DNA from: Parabacteroides merdae ATCC 43184
GTDB taxonomy: Bacteria; Bacteroidota; Bacteroidia; Bacteroidales; Tannerellaceae
Assembly (NCBI RefSeq): GCF_025151215.1
Contig: NZ_CP102286.1
Coordinates: 4,030,001-4,094,000, forward strand
DNA length: 64,000 nt
Reading direction: 5' to 3'
Part shown: positions 1-11,200 of the stretch, in pieces
How positions within the stretch are numbered: position 1 is the stretch's first letter
How the letters are laid out: each line of letters opens with the position of its first letter
The notes under the pieces: generated by a model
The model's input: only the letters and a program-made list of their open reading frames with translations
Told to the model about the DNA's origin: nothing
Database searches by the model: none
Position numbers and translations under genes: made by a program

Positions 1-1
1 G

Positions 2-1492
2 CGCGACTATGCGAAGCCGGGGGATGTATTGCCTGTTTACCTGCCGGTGCTCTTCGATGTGGAGGCGCGCAAGCAAATGGCGTTGAATGTCACTCCTTAT
101 GAAAATCAGTTCTATCTGAACCTGACCGGTTGGCGCGAAGACAGCCGCGCGTTCACGTTCGAGTTCAACCAGCGCGGGCATCAGCGTTATGTCATTGGCG
201 AAGTGAGTGCTGCCGACGGTTCTATCCGTCATTTGGTGGATGAGCAGACGAAGACTTTCATCTATTATTATAACAACTATCGGTATGATCTGGATGACGG
301 AAAAGAATTGCTTTGGATTTCCGAACGGGACGGATGGCGTCATCTTTACCTGATAGATGGTACGAGCGGGCAGGTGAAACGACAGGTGACAAAGGGTGAA
401 TGGGTGCTCCGTCAGGTCGATTATGTGGATGAGACGAACCGGGTTGTCTATTTCACCGCTTCGGGCTTTAATAAAGGCGAAGATCCTTATAACCTGCATT
501 ACTGCCGGATTAACTTGGATGGAACAGGCTTTACCGATATGACTCCTGAGAACGGGAACCACCGTGTGACTTTCTCTGCCGACCGTTCTTATTTTACCGA
601 TGTCTATTCTCGTCCCGACCTGCCGCCTGTCAGTCAGTTGAAGCGGACTTCGGATGTGTCTGTGGTGGCCGGATTACAGAGGTGCGATGTGAGTGCGTTG
701 CAGGCGGAAGGCTGGCAAATGCCGGAAGTGTTCTGCGCGAAAGGCCGGGACGGGCAGACGGATATTTGGGGGAACATTTATCGCCCAATGCACTTTGATG
801 CTTCCAAATCTTATCCGGTCGTAGAGTTTATTTATGCCGGTCCGCATGATTCGCATGTGGATAAGGACTTCAAACCGGCCCATCATCTGGTCTCCAAATT
901 GGTAGAACTCGGCTTTATCGTCGTTTCGATCGACGGTATGGGGACGTCCAACCGCTCGAAAGCTTTCCATGATGTATGTTGGAAGAACCTAAAAGATGCC
1001 GGTTTCCCGGATCGTATCGCTTGGATGAAAGCGGCAGGTGCGAAATACAAGTATATGGATTTGAATCGTGTCGGCATCTATGGCTGGTCGGCTGGAGGTC
1101 AGAATGCGATGGCTGCTTTGCTGTTCCATAACGATTTTTATAAGGTTGCAGTCGCCCTTTGCGGTTGCCATGACAACCGGATGGATAAAATCTGGTGGAA
1201 CGAACAGTGGATGGGCTATCCGATCGACGCCTCTTATAGCACCTCCTCCAATGTTGACAATGCTTACCGTCTGAAAGGCAAGTTGCTCCTGATCAACGGT
1301 GAACTGGATGACAACGTCGATCCGGCTTCCACCTTGCAGGTTGTTAGTGCCTTGATGAAAGCAAACAAGAATTTCGAACAGCTTTATCTACCAGGCAAGA
1401 CGCACAGCCTCGGCGGTCCGTTTGAAATGCACAAAATGCACGATTTCTTCGTCAAGAATTTGCTGGGGCAGGAACCGCCGGAGTGGGAGTAA
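2..1492 (+). CDS. S9 family prolyl oligopeptidase / DPP-IV-like peptidase, 5' end outside window
   Basis: The reading frame is already open at the first bases of the window, so the N-terminus is missing and the TTG at 29 is not a real start. What remains is the end of the eight-bladed propeller domain followed by the complete alpha/beta-hydrolase domain. The catalytic triad is visible: the nucleophile serine in GWSAGG (DPP-IV proteins usually have GWSYGG), the aspartate in GELDDNVDP and the histidine in GKTHSLGG. The family removes dipeptides from peptide N-termini, often after proline, usually in the periplasm. It converges on the sialidase gene nanH and shares a terminator hairpin with it. 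Exact substrate is unknown. Confidence 0.9.
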   Translation, partial: RDYAKPGDVLPVYLPVLFDVEARKQMALNVTPYENQFYLNLTGWREDSRAFTFEFNQRGHQRYVIGEVSAADGSIRHLVDEQTKTFIYYYNNYRYDLDDGKELLWISERDGWRHLYLIDGTSGQVKRQVTKGEWVLRQVDYVDETNRVVYFTASGFNKGEDPYNLHYCRINLDGTGFTDMTPENGNHRVTFSADRSYFTDVYSRPDLPPVSQLKRTSDVSVVAGLQRCDVSALQAEGWQMPEVFCAKGRDGQTDIWGNIYRPMHFDASKSYPVVEFIYAGPHDSHVDKDFKPAHHLVSKLVELGFIVVSIDGMGTSNRSKAFHDVCWKNLKDAGFPDRIAWMKAAGAKYKYMDLNRVGIYGWSAGGQNAMAALLFHNDFYKVAVALCGCHDNRMDKIWWNEQWMGYPIDASYSTSSNVDNAYRLKGKLLLINGELDDNVDPASTLQVVSALMKANKNFEQLYLPGKTHSLGGPFEMHKMHDFFVKNLLGQEPPEWE

Positions 1493-1512
1493 GGAGATAT
1501 CTGAATAATAAA

Positions 1513-1557
1513 AAGGCCCTGTATCCAAGAGATTTCGAACCTTGGATACAGGGCCTT
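1513..1557 (-). terminator. Terminator between convergent peptidase and sialic-acid operon
   Basis: A perfect 17-bp inverted repeat (1513-1529 and 1541-1557) with an 11-nt loop lies between the two convergent stop codons. On the minus strand it is followed by a T-rich run (TTTTTATTATT), so it should mainly end the sialic-acid operon; it can also form on the plus strand, where no good T-run follows. Confidence 0.85.
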
Positions 1558-1563
1558 TCCGGT

Positions 1564-3198
1564 TTAGGGCAGTAATTCTTCCAATTTGATTTGTTGAAAG
1601 ACCATATCGGCTTGACTGCTTTCATATAAAATACCGATTGTGTTTTCATTTACAGAGGTTATGCAGGAATAGCCGCGTCCGTTATATTCATCCAATAGGA
1701 TTTTCTTGTTTTCAGGCCAGGTCTTTCCATCGTCATAGCTAATCTTCAGTGTGATATGATTACGCTCCGAATAGGATTCCGGGTTGACGAAAAGCAGGAT
1801 TGATTTATTTTGTCCGTCTTTGTGATAAGTGTGTTTGTGTATGCTACCCATACAAGTCGGTTCGATTAATGCTTTTCGTGAGGTGGGATGTTCTGTCCAA
1901 GTTTTCCCTAAGTCAGAGGTGATGCAGACACGCCGTCCGTTCTCCTCTTTGTTTCCCCGGTTACGGTTGTCACGCATATTTAGCATGATGTTTCCGTCGG
2001 ATAGTTGTACGGCCATACATTCTGTTACATTTGTAAAAGCCGGATTGCTGGCGCTCCAGGTTTTACCACCGTCTTTGCTCCAAGTGATATTGGAAAATGG
2101 GTGTCCGTCTTTATCTCGTCCTTGTGTCGGAAAAACGAGAGTTCCGTCTTGTAGTGTAATCCCATGTCCCGGTGCAGGGGCATATAGCCACCATTCCTTT
2201 CGTTTGGTTTGTTCCGTTATGTTTACAGGGGGATTCCAGGTTTGACCGTCATCGGTACTTTTTGCAATTAGGAACTGACTGGTCTCTTTTACTCCAAACC
2301 CAGGCTGAGAGCCTTTTTCACGCCATTGGTGTATCCAGCGGGTACTGTCTTTTGTCATTCCAGACACCCATTCCCCTGTTTTTCCATCTAATACTCCATG
2401 CATCCAAAGGCCGGCTACATAAATATCCCCTGTGTTTTCATCTACCAGGATGTTGGCATCACTGACTCCATTGTATTTTTCAGGTAATCCTCCCCAATCT
2501 TTCATGTCCAGGACTACTTGCATAGGTTGCCAGGTTTGCCCTCCGTCTGTACTGCGATTCAGACAAATATCCATATGCCCTTGTAAATCGCGTGGACTTT
2601 CGTAGCGGGCGTCATAGATTGCTAACAATGTTCCTTTTGTAGATGTTGCTAACCCTGGGATACGAGACGTGTGAACGCCGTCTTGCTTGTGCTGGCGTAC
2701 GGCCACTCCTGCACGAAGTTCAGATGAAGCTGTTACAGGCACTTTTATCTCTCCTTCATTTGTCTCTATCTTAGTACAGCTTGCTTTAAAGCGATGGCTG
2801 AGATCGACTTTGTCTTTTAACTTAAAGGATACCCAAAAAGGGAAGGTGTCCGTATCAATTGAAATATCTGTATTGAAAACAACTTTTTCAGATGCGGATA
2901 CTGTTTGGAGAACCGGCTTGTTGGTATCGATCATTCCTTTGGAATCGGTATGATAAAGACCGACACTTTCAATATCGTCGATATCTGTTGTGCCATGAAG
3001 GTCCACTTCTAATTTTTGTAATGAATAATTATCGCCAGTTTGATGTCTTATCAGTTCAATTTTGAAGACAGGGTTGGCTTCCTTCATGGTAAGAATGGGA
3101 AGTACCGGATGTTCTGCTGTCATGGATATGTTGTCTGTATAGTTCGTACAGGAGAATGACAGACCTGAAAGGATTGTAAATAATAATGCTCTATTCAT
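1564..3198 (-). CDS. nanH: Exo-alpha-sialidase (GH33) lipoprotein NanH
   Basis: A 544-residue sialidase that removes terminal sialic acid from host glycans. The N-terminus is a lipoprotein signal with Cys17 (LSFSC), implying an outer-membrane or surface anchor. Residues about 40-165 form the sialidase N-terminal beta domain; the propeller follows. I count five Asp-boxes, starting at 216, 314, 374, 427 and 487. The arginine triad fits R179 (SRIPG), R409 (NMR) and R479, with Glu446 in IEPTC and Tyr510 in GYSCI as the likely nucleophile pair. Size and layout match Bacteroides NanH. It is the last gene of the nan operon, 6 bp after the sulfatase gene, and ends at the terminator 1513-1557. Confidence 0.95.
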   Translation of the reverse strand: MNRALLFTILSGLSFSCTNYTDNISMTAEHPVLPILTMKEANPVFKIELIRHQTGDNYSLQKLEVDLHGTTDIDDIESVGLYHTDSKGMIDTNKPVLQTVSASEKVVFNTDISIDTDTFPFWVSFKLKDKVDLSHRFKASCTKIETNEGEIKVPVTASSELRAGVAVRQHKQDGVHTSRIPGLATSTKGTLLAIYDARYESPRDLQGHMDICLNRSTDGGQTWQPMQVVLDMKDWGGLPEKYNGVSDANILVDENTGDIYVAGLWMHGVLDGKTGEWVSGMTKDSTRWIHQWREKGSQPGFGVKETSQFLIAKSTDDGQTWNPPVNITEQTKRKEWWLYAPAPGHGITLQDGTLVFPTQGRDKDGHPFSNITWSKDGGKTWSASNPAFTNVTECMAVQLSDGNIMLNMRDNRNRGNKEENGRRVCITSDLGKTWTEHPTSRKALIEPTCMGSIHKHTYHKDGQNKSILLFVNPESYSERNHITLKISYDDGKTWPENKKILLDEYNGRGYSCITSVNENTIGILYESSQADMVFQQIKLEELLP

Positions 3199-3204
3199 GG
3201 AATT

Positions 3205-4641
3205 TTATTTATTATGAGTGTTTTTATACTCTTCAATCATTTGCTGTAGTTCATTTTCAATGTCAACATATTCTCTTTTTCCGCTTAGATTTTCTTTTTC
3301 TGCTTTATTGCCGTTCATGCAATAAAGTTCTCGGTCTGTAATATGATTTGTCGCATTGTCGTACCATAGCGTGTAACGCCAGTTTTTAGTCCGGACAGTG
3401 TATCCCATGTGTGTCTGGTTTTTATAAGAATTTACCGCTTTATAGGGCCTTGGGAATTGGCTGAAAGCACGATTCTTCCAGTTAACTTTATTCTCTATCA
3501 GAAAACGAAGGGATTGCCCGGATAATGTATGTGCAGGTTTTAGTCCGCAGAAATCGGTCAATGTCGGATAGATGTCAATCAACTCTACAATATCGTTTAT
3601 TCTTTTCGGGGCATCTTTATATTCTGGGCTGTATATAAGTAGAGGAACTTTGCAATCCAATTCAAAATTTGTGGATTTCCCCCATAGGTGCTGTTCTCCG
3701 AGATGGAAGCCGTTGTCACCCCAAATGACAATGATTGTATTTTTCTCCAATCCCAGTTCTTTGAGCTTACCCAATAATTTCCCGACTTGTGAGTCGATAA
3801 AACTGACACATGCATAATAAGCTTTACAAAGTTCTTCCTGCTTTTCTATTGAAAGGTTTCCGTGTTTGGGTATGTCGGTATATCCTCTCAACTCTTCCCA
3901 ATTGTGGAAGGAAATAACAGGAGCGTGTATTGGCTGTTTATCTTCTGCCTCTTTTCGGATGAAGGATTTATTCCGGTATATATCCCAGTATTTTTTCGGC
4001 ATACTAAATGGCAGGTGAGGTTTGATATACCCGACTGCCAAAAAGAAAGGCTGCTTGGATTTGGATAATTTATCCAATCTCTTTAGAGCTTCTGCGGTAA
4101 CTTTGCCATCCAGAAAAGAAGTGTCCGGTTGATCGGCAATTTCAATTGTTGCCGCTTTATTCCCTTGTCTGTTTTGCATCAACGTATATTCTTCTTTCTT
4201 AATAGATAAGTTGTATATGGGGGGGCGGGTCCAGGAAATCGTATCTTGTGTCCGGGTACTGCCATGATAGATTTTACCGATACCGATAGTTTCATATCCG
4301 TTATTTTTAAAAAGTTGCGGCAGAGTGGTAATATACGGACATTTTTCTCTGAAATGGGTGTTTAGATCGGTAACTCCGATTTCATCCGGACGCAATCCTG
4401 TCAGTAGGGATGCCCGTGAAGGGCCACTGACGGATTGCTGGCAGTATGTGTTTTCAAAGAGGAAACTTTTAGTCGCAAATGTATCGATATTGGGAGTTAC
4501 GGCGTATGGATCACCGTAACATCCCAATGTCGGGCGCAAGTCATCTATGGCTATGAAAAGCACGTTTCTAACATCATTTTCTGCTTGTATGCAAAAAGGT
4601 AATAATGCCCCAATGGCTGTCAAAGTAGTCTTTTGTTTCAT
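3205..4641 (-). CDS. Sulfatase, serine-type, iduronate-2-sulfatase-like (S1 family)
   Basis: A 478-residue arylsulfatase-fold enzyme. The activation motif is S72-G-P-S-R with LLTG downstream, so the catalytic formylglycine would be made from serine. That needs an anaerobic radical-SAM maturase (anSME), which is not in this window. Metal-site residues are seen at D33-D34 (AIDD) and in WGDNGFHLGE. The QQSVSGPSR stretch resembles iduronate-2-sulfatase-like enzymes. A 20-residue signal peptide (cleavage near IQA/E) predicts export. It lies between two sialidase genes in one operon, so I infer it removes sulfate from mucin or other sialylated glycans that would otherwise block glycosidases. The substrate cannot be read from sequence. 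Confidence 0.9.
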   Translation of the reverse strand: MKQKTTLTAIGALLPFCIQAENDVRNVLFIAIDDLRPTLGCYGDPYAVTPNIDTFATKSFLFENTYCQQSVSGPSRASLLTGLRPDEIGVTDLNTHFREKCPYITTLPQLFKNNGYETIGIGKIYHGSTRTQDTISWTRPPIYNLSIKKEEYTLMQNRQGNKAATIEIADQPDTSFLDGKVTAEALKRLDKLSKSKQPFFLAVGYIKPHLPFSMPKKYWDIYRNKSFIRKEAEDKQPIHAPVISFHNWEELRGYTDIPKHGNLSIEKQEELCKAYYACVSFIDSQVGKLLGKLKELGLEKNTIIVIWGDNGFHLGEQHLWGKSTNFELDCKVPLLIYSPEYKDAPKRINDIVELIDIYPTLTDFCGLKPAHTLSGQSLRFLIENKVNWKNRAFSQFPRPYKAVNSYKNQTHMGYTVRTKNWRYTLWYDNATNHITDRELYCMNGNKAEKENLSGKREYVDIENELQQMIEEYKNTHNK

Positions 4642-4693
4642 GTGCTTTTAGGGTTAAGCAATAATTTGCGTACGTGGAATCATACCATTTGTT

Positions 4694-5821
4694 TTATTTT
4701 TTTAGTTGTTCGAATGGTATTATTATAAAGCCGATTTTTTCATACGGATTGTTTATGCCATATTCATATAACAGTCCGATATTCCCGTTTCTCAGATTGG
4801 TCAGGTCTGAATAAGCGCTTGGACCTGAATAGACTTGATAGGCATAGGGCCAGGTTTTACCATTATTTTCACTCAGTTTGATTGTCATCTTTTCTCTTTT
4901 ATCCGTGGAGGCTGGATTGGAGAATAAAATGTTGTTGCTGATCTTTCCCTTTTTCATATAATTTAGCGTGCTCCCTTGACAAATAGGCTCGATCAGTTCA
5001 GGAAGATATGACATTTGAGAGACAGTTTCTCCACCATCTTTACTGATTGCATACGAACGGGTTTTACTTTCTTCCCGGTTGTAATTACGCATGTTTAGCA
5101 TTAAGTATCCATTTTTTAATTCCACAACACTACTTTCATTTCCTCCATGTTCGTTGACAATTCCTCCTAGTTTCCAAGTCTCGCCTTTATCATCGGAATA
5201 AATCAGTTGGGAATGATAAGTCTTTGTCCCTGCCACCATATGGTTGGCGGCAACTACTAACCGTCCTTTATTCTTTTTACCTTGTAATTGGATCCCATGA
5301 CAGGGGCCTGTTGCGTACCAAGTCCAATCAGGGTGTTTGACAGATGATGTGATTTCTTTGGGGGTAGACCAACTTTTGCCATCGTTATCGGAATAAAGAA
5401 CATATACTCTCCGACTGTCTTTACTTGTTTTATCGATGATTTGTTTTTCGTGATCCTCTCCTAAATTCCAACAACTGACCAAGATGATACGACCTGTTTC
5501 TTGGTCTACGATAGGAGACGGGTTGCCACATACATTATCACCATCGTCCCATACTGTAATGATGCGGCTCCAAGTCTTACCTCCGTCTTCGGAACGTTTC
5601 ACTACTAAATCAATATTACCGGTATCGGAACAACTGTTTTTTCGCGCTTCAGCAAAGGCAAGCAGGGTTCCCGCTTTGCTTTTGACGATAGCAGGAATAC
5701 GGAAGCAAGCATATCCGTCCTGACTTTTTAGGTAAATGTCTGTTGTTGTATTTGTTTGTGCATGGACTAAAATCCCCAATTGCATCAAAACGAAAAAGCA
5801 TGTTACTATTATATTCTTCAT
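4694..5821 (-). CDS. Second sialidase (GH33), secreted, single-domain
   Basis: A 375-residue propeller sialidase with a standard signal peptide (cleavage after VHA at residue 21). It lacks the extra N-terminal domain of NanH. The arginine triad fits R41 (FRIP), R245 (NMRN) and R309; the Glu278 (LIEPIC) and Tyr337 (SAYSD) pair is present. Asp-boxes start at 77, 144, 209, 260 and 317; the fourth ends in V instead of W and is degenerate. It shares the FRIP fold with NanH but differs strongly in sequence, so it probably has a different linkage preference or location (soluble periplasmic rather than lipid-anchored). It is 21 bp downstream of the lyase-like gene and part of the nan operon. Confidence 0.93.
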   Translation of the reverse strand: MKNIIVTCFFVLMQLGILVHAQTNTTTDIYLKSQDGYACFRIPAIVKSKAGTLLAFAEARKNSCSDTGNIDLVVKRSEDGGKTWSRIITVWDDGDNVCGNPSPIVDQETGRIILVSCWNLGEDHEKQIIDKTSKDSRRVYVLYSDNDGKSWSTPKEITSSVKHPDWTWYATGPCHGIQLQGKKNKGRLVVAANHMVAGTKTYHSQLIYSDDKGETWKLGGIVNEHGGNESSVVELKNGYLMLNMRNYNREESKTRSYAISKDGGETVSQMSYLPELIEPICQGSTLNYMKKGKISNNILFSNPASTDKREKMTIKLSENNGKTWPYAYQVYSGPSAYSDLTNLRNGNIGLLYEYGINNPYEKIGFIIIPFEQLKK

Positions 5822-5842
5822 GATTTATTAGCTGATTTGAGA

Positions 5843-6781
5843 TTATTGATTGAAAAATTCCGGAATGATACGATAGCCTTCTTCTCTTACTTTAATAACG
5901 TATTCTTCCGGTATCGAACGATAAGGCCATCTCAAATGACTACCTATATCAGCCCATTTTCCTACTAATGCCATGAAGCGATCACAGGCATGGTTTGGAA
6001 AATGTTCTTTTACGATAAAAGGAGTTATCAGTTTATCCATAAACAGATGAATACGCTCTTCCAATTCGAGTGCCATATCCTTATTTGCTGTTATTTGCTC
6101 ATACCATTTTTGAGCAGCAAAAGGATTCAGGCAAGCTATATTGGAATACGCTCCGTGAGCTCCGGAGAGTATGCCGCTTGCCAGATTATGGCCTGGAATA
6201 AAAACGGATAATCCTTGTACCTTTTCTCTGATTTGTTTATACCATTCGGGATTCCGGTTTCCGTCAAAAACTTTGATGCCGATCAAAGATGGTATATGTT
6301 GTTTTAGGTACATCCAATCATGGGGAGAAAGTATCTTTTTTGCATGAGGAGGATTGTAAAGGACGATAGGAATTCCGTTTGCCGCTTCTTCCATCCTTTG
6401 CAAAAAAATGACAGCCTCTTCCAATGTGACCGGAAACCAGTCTGGTAAGATTACTTGGACTGCGCCAGGATTTAGAGACTTGACAGCTTGTAATCGATTT
6501 AGAGATATTTGCGGGCTCATGTGGCTGACACCGATTTGAAAGGGAATACTGGCAGCAGAACATTTCTCTGCCAATAATTCGCTTGTTTTTATAAATTCTT
6601 CTTCATTTTGAGTATAAAACTCTCCTGCTGTCCCATTCGAATAGATTCCGCAGGGAGATGATGCTATCAAGATATCTATTTCATCTCCCATGCGTTTATA
6701 ATCTATTTCTCCGTTTTTATTTGTTGCCAGCAAAAGTGTTGCCCAGTTGCCGACAAGAGTTGTATGTGTTAACGGATGCAT
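5843..6781 (-). CDS. DHDPS/N-acetylneuraminate lyase family protein, divergent
   Basis: A 312-residue class I aldolase of the DapA/NanA superfamily. I place the start at the ATG at 6781, 9 bp after the susD stop; an upstream TTG would add only three residues. Visible signatures are GTAGE at residues 50-54 (GTTGE in the nearby nanA), the catalytic tyrosine Y142 in VLYNPP and the Schiff-base lysine K170 in IGIKVFDG. It is clearly not a recent copy of the other lyase at 11531-12442. Being inside the sialic-acid operon, it may cleave a modified sialic acid or a related keto acid, but the true substrate is unknown; a dihydrodipicolinate synthase role is less likely from context. Confidence 0.85.
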   Translation of the reverse strand: MHPLTHTTLVGNWATLLLATNKNGEIDYKRMGDEIDILIASSPCGIYSNGTAGEFYTQNEEEFIKTSELLAEKCSAASIPFQIGVSHMSPQISLNRLQAVKSLNPGAVQVILPDWFPVTLEEAVIFLQRMEEAANGIPIVLYNPPHAKKILSPHDWMYLKQHIPSLIGIKVFDGNRNPEWYKQIREKVQGLSVFIPGHNLASGILSGAHGAYSNIACLNPFAAQKWYEQITANKDMALELEERIHLFMDKLITPFIVKEHFPNHACDRFMALVGKWADIGSHLRWPYRSIPEEYVIKVREEGYRIIPEFFNQ

Positions 6782-6790
6782 AAGTATCAA

Positions 6791-8245
6791 TTATTCATCA
6801 TATCCCGGAGTTTGTATGATATTCGGGTTCTTATTAATTGACGTTTGAGCTACGGGCCATAATAAAATATTTAACTCGTTTTCACGTCCAATCAAATAAG
6901 GGGCCTTTTTGAATACAACTCCTAAACGGATGAAATCCCACCATAATTTGCCTTCGGCAGCGAATTCTTTCATTCTTTCTGTTACAATGGCTTCATTCAA
7001 GTCATTGGCAGCCATGGAAGATGGATAGAAATTCTTTTTACTGTATGCCCGTTCAGCAATTTTGTTAAGTGAAGCAATCGCACCGGGCAAATCATTTTTT
7101 GCTAATTTGATTTCTGCATCAAATAGGATGGCGTCAGCATAACGGTATACGATTATATCTGAATCAAAGATACGTGTTCCGTTTGTCCATGTTCCGGCAA
7201 ATTTATTGATCCATTGAAATGTTGCATTTTTCGGTTCGTCGAAATAAGTTTCGAAACTTACAATTGTTCTTTGATCTTCTTTATTTTCAGAAAGTAAAGC
7301 TTTGTAATCTTCTGTATAGAAGCACCATTGTTGATGGCTACCTACTTTTACCGGATTTTCTATTGCTTCGACAGAAACATATTGAGAAGGAACCAGATAA
7401 TCTCCAGGATATCCACCTGTATATTCATCTTGAATGTAACTCCACGCAAATATAATCTCGTTACCTAATTCGTTGTAAAAAATGTTGCCGAAATCTTCTT
7501 CAAGCGAGTAATTTGAGTTGTTCAAAACAGCTTGGACAGCAGTGTTTGCATTGTCGAGTGCCACCTCTCCTGCGTTTCGTACTTTATACATCCATAAAGA
7601 GTAGTCTGCTTTCAACATATTAATGGCTCCCAATGATGCCAGATTCCTGTCTGCTACAGATGTAGGCATCAAAGTTAAAGCATTGTCGATGTCTTCGCCT
7701 ACCTGTTTGAATACATCTTCGGCTGGTTGACGCGTCGGAAAAAGTCCTTCTTGCTGATCCGATTCAAAGCCGTCCAGCAATATGGGAGCATCTCCCCAAA
7801 TACGCCCAATCCAATAGTAGCAAAATGCTCTTACATAATATGCGTTTGCTAAAATCTTATTTTTAGCATCTTCACTATTGAACGCAATATCCGGTGTGTA
7901 TTTTAAAATCAAATTAGCATTGTTGATTGTTGTATATAAATCAGCCCAATTTGCATAACCGTGGTTTGTTGGTATCTGATTTTGATATACTTGGTCACGT
8001 GCTGTTTGTCCGGCTAAACCGTCTGCCCAAAGACCGGTTCTATATTCTCCCCAGTAAATGTAACCAGTGCTGAATGTAGCTCTGAATTTATTAAACATAC
8101 CATACATGGCAGAAGTTGCATCTCCTTCATCTTGCCACATGGAGTTGGCTGATACTTCACTTTTCTGGATGATATTCAGATCACCATGGCATGAAGCAAG
8201 TAGAGTTCCAGCCAATAATATTACTAATATTGTTTTGATTTTCAT
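6791..8245 (-). CDS. SusD/RagB family glycan-binding lipoprotein (NanU-like)
   Basis: A 484-residue SusD-family protein with a lipoprotein signal (LLASC near residue 19), so the mature protein sits on the outer-membrane surface. SusD proteins form a lid over the SusC channel and bind the ligand. The tetratricopeptide-like N-terminal half (NKILANAYYVRAFCYYW) and the C-terminal RagB segment ending in TPGYDE are typical. It is 36 bp downstream of the SusC gene. By context its ligand should be free sialic acid or a sialylated glycan, as for NanU of Bacteroides and Tannerella; that part is inference. Confidence 0.93.
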   Translation of the reverse strand: MKIKTILVILLAGTLLASCHGDLNIIQKSEVSANSMWQDEGDATSAMYGMFNKFRATFSTGYIYWGEYRTGLWADGLAGQTARDQVYQNQIPTNHGYANWADLYTTINNANLILKYTPDIAFNSEDAKNKILANAYYVRAFCYYWIGRIWGDAPILLDGFESDQQEGLFPTRQPAEDVFKQVGEDIDNALTLMPTSVADRNLASLGAINMLKADYSLWMYKVRNAGEVALDNANTAVQAVLNNSNYSLEEDFGNIFYNELGNEIIFAWSYIQDEYTGGYPGDYLVPSQYVSVEAIENPVKVGSHQQWCFYTEDYKALLSENKEDQRTIVSFETYFDEPKNATFQWINKFAGTWTNGTRIFDSDIIVYRYADAILFDAEIKLAKNDLPGAIASLNKIAERAYSKKNFYPSSMAANDLNEAIVTERMKEFAAEGKLWWDFIRLGVVFKKAPYLIGRENELNILLWPVAQTSINKNPNIIQTPGYDE

Positions 8246-8281
8246 GATATAAATGTTTTTATAACTTAAGAAATCGTTTGA

Positions 8282-11200
8282 TTAGAAAGTAACTTTTACT
8301 CCTACGGAATATTTACGGATAGGAGGATAATTGTAATAATCCTTATTATAGGTCGTAGAAGCACCCACTTCAGGAGAGACACCCTTTACAGCTGTAAAGT
8401 AATGCAGATTGTTTCCTGCTAATGTAATAGCCAAATTTTGAATACCCAGTTTTGTCAACTTATTTGTTGGAACATTGTATTGTAGACTTATTTCACGGAT
8501 GCAGAGGTAATCACCTTTGTAGTTGAATACATTCGATGTACGGCTAAAATTAGCATTTCCATCATCCGGATCATTGGCTGTAAAACGTGCGTATTTTGTA
8601 TTGTCGCCCGGCTGTTTCCAACATTGTTTCACTTCATCAATCAGTGTATAATTGTTTGCAAATGTATTCATGAAATAACGCATTTCTGAATTGTTATTGA
8701 TGGAGTGGCCTAAAGCCCAATCAACAAAGATATTCAAAGTGAAATTTTTATAGGTGAAATTGTTGTTCAAACCTCCGGTTGAATGTGGAACTGTATAACC
8801 AAGCAAGAATTGATCTTGACTGTCAATATAATCTTTTCCGTCTTTTGTTTGGCTACCTTCACGGTTTTTCCATTCGTAATCACCGATTTCTTTACGTCCG
8901 GCTATATTTTTTCCATCGGAAGGCCGATAACCTTTTGCGGAACTATCATACATCGCATTGTCTGCTTGTTCTTGTGTTTCGATAATATGGTCAACTACAT
9001 AACCATAATAACGATATAACGGTTCCCCCTCTGCTGTTCCCCCGAAGGCTGTCCCATCTGCCAAAGTAATACCTCCTATACGATTTTTGTCTCGTCCGTT
9101 GTCAGGGAGTTTTAAAACTTTATTTTTTACATAACTCCATGTAAATTTGGATGTCCATATGAAATCTTTTGTTTCGATGTTTGTGGAACTGATTTCGATA
9201 TCGAAACCATAGAATTTTACTTTACCAATGTTAGTTTGAACATTGTCAAAGCCAGAAGTATTTGGTAATTCTTTGCTAAATAATAGGTTGTCAGTTCTTT
9301 TGTCGAAATAGTCTGCGCTGATGTTTAAGCGATTGTTAAACATTGATAGATCGAAACCTGCATCTAACTGTGTAGAGACCTCCCATGTTAATCCTAAATT
9401 AGGCATAGTAGACGGGATAATTCCTGCAACTCCATCGTATTTGGCATTTGTTGAATATTTGCCATAAGCGTCATATAGCCCGATTGCATTGTTTCCTGTT
9501 TGTCCATAGCTTATACGCCATTTCAAGTTATCAATGGGTTTTATATTTTGCATAAAGGATTCGTCAGACATAACCCAGCCCACGGAAGCACCAGGGAAAA
9601 AACCCCATTGATTTCCAGTCGCAAAACGGGAAGATGCATCTTCTCTAAATGTGGCAGAAAACAAATATTTCTTTTGGAAATCATAGGATAATCGGCCGAA
9701 ATAACCAATTGTGACATCCTCTGTGAAATCACTTTTTGCGTCTTTTTTATTGGGACCTGCTGTTAATGTCGGAACTTTGTCGGAACTGGCACCTGTAACA
9801 GTTGCTTCCATTGATTGATTTTTATCTTTCTGATAGGAGTAACCAGCCATAACAGAGAAAGAATGATCTTTGATTGTCTTGTTATATGTTCCATAGGCTT
9901 CCAATTTATTTCTGTTTAATTCACCGAATTGCGCAGTGGTTGTACGTAAACCACTGAATTCGTTGGCTTTTTCGAAACTGTCACTTCTCCAATGATGATT
10001 ATATGTAGACATTTGCACATCTGCTTTCAGACCTTCAATAATGTGGTATGTTAGTCTTCCAAATGCAGACATTCGTTTTTCCTCTTTGCTTTGGTCATTG
10101 TAATATTGATACCATAATGGGTTAGGAGATGTTGCATTATAGCCTTTTGTGGGTGTTCCGTCTTCATTATATTTCTTTTGAGTCGGTGGAGTTGCTAGAC
10201 CTCTTGATATAACATTCATCTGGTTAGGATATTCAGATGAATTGGTTTTAGAATAATCAAAACCCATTGCAAAAGACAATTTGCTATTAATTTTTACATC
10301 CAGATTATTCCGCATGCTTAAACGGGAATAGCCTGTAGCTAAAGCGACTCCCCCGTCATCTGTGTATCCTGCACTAGCACTGTATCTGACAGATTCACTT
10401 CCTCCATCAATTCCTACATAATAGTTTTGCCATAGTGCGTTTTTGTAGATTTCGTCTTGAAAGTTGTTATCCTGGAAAATCAGTGTTTTAGTTGGATCTA
10501 ATGGATCTGGCATGGATTTGTATCCAGTTGGTATGCTTTCCCCTTCTTTGAGGTAGCGAGTTGAATAGATTGAAGATTCTGTATTTCCTGAACTTGCAGA
10601 ATAACCATCCATAAAGTTGTAGTGAGATTTGGGACCTAAGGCTACAGCTGGACGAACAGTATTGATATAATCTTCGGCATTCATGAAATTATACAATGTT
10701 TCTGCTTGTTGTAATGCCAAATTAGCCTCGAATGTTATTCGGGGAGCTTGATTGGCTGATCCTTTTTTTGTAGTGATAAGAATTACACCATTAGAAGCTC
10801 TTGAACCATAGATTGCAGTGGATGCCGCATCTTTTAAAACTTCAATAGATTCAATGTCATTTGGGTTAATACCCGAGAATGCACGTTCTACGCCATCAAC
10901 TAAGATCAGAGGGTCGTTGCTTTTATTGATAGAAGAACCACCACGAATGCGGATTGTAGCATCAGCCCCAGGTGTGTTGTTATTGGAGTATAGGCGTGCA
11001 CCGGCAATTTTTCCTTTTAAACCTTCACCAATAGTATTTACTGGAACATTTTTTAATGCATCACCACTTACTTTTGTAATAGCAGAGGTGATTGTTCTTC
11101 TTGATTGTGTACCATAACCGACAACAACTACTTCATCCAAACCTATAGTAGAGGCGTTTAGTGTAATGTTTAAAATGTTTTCGTTTCCTACTTTTACCTC

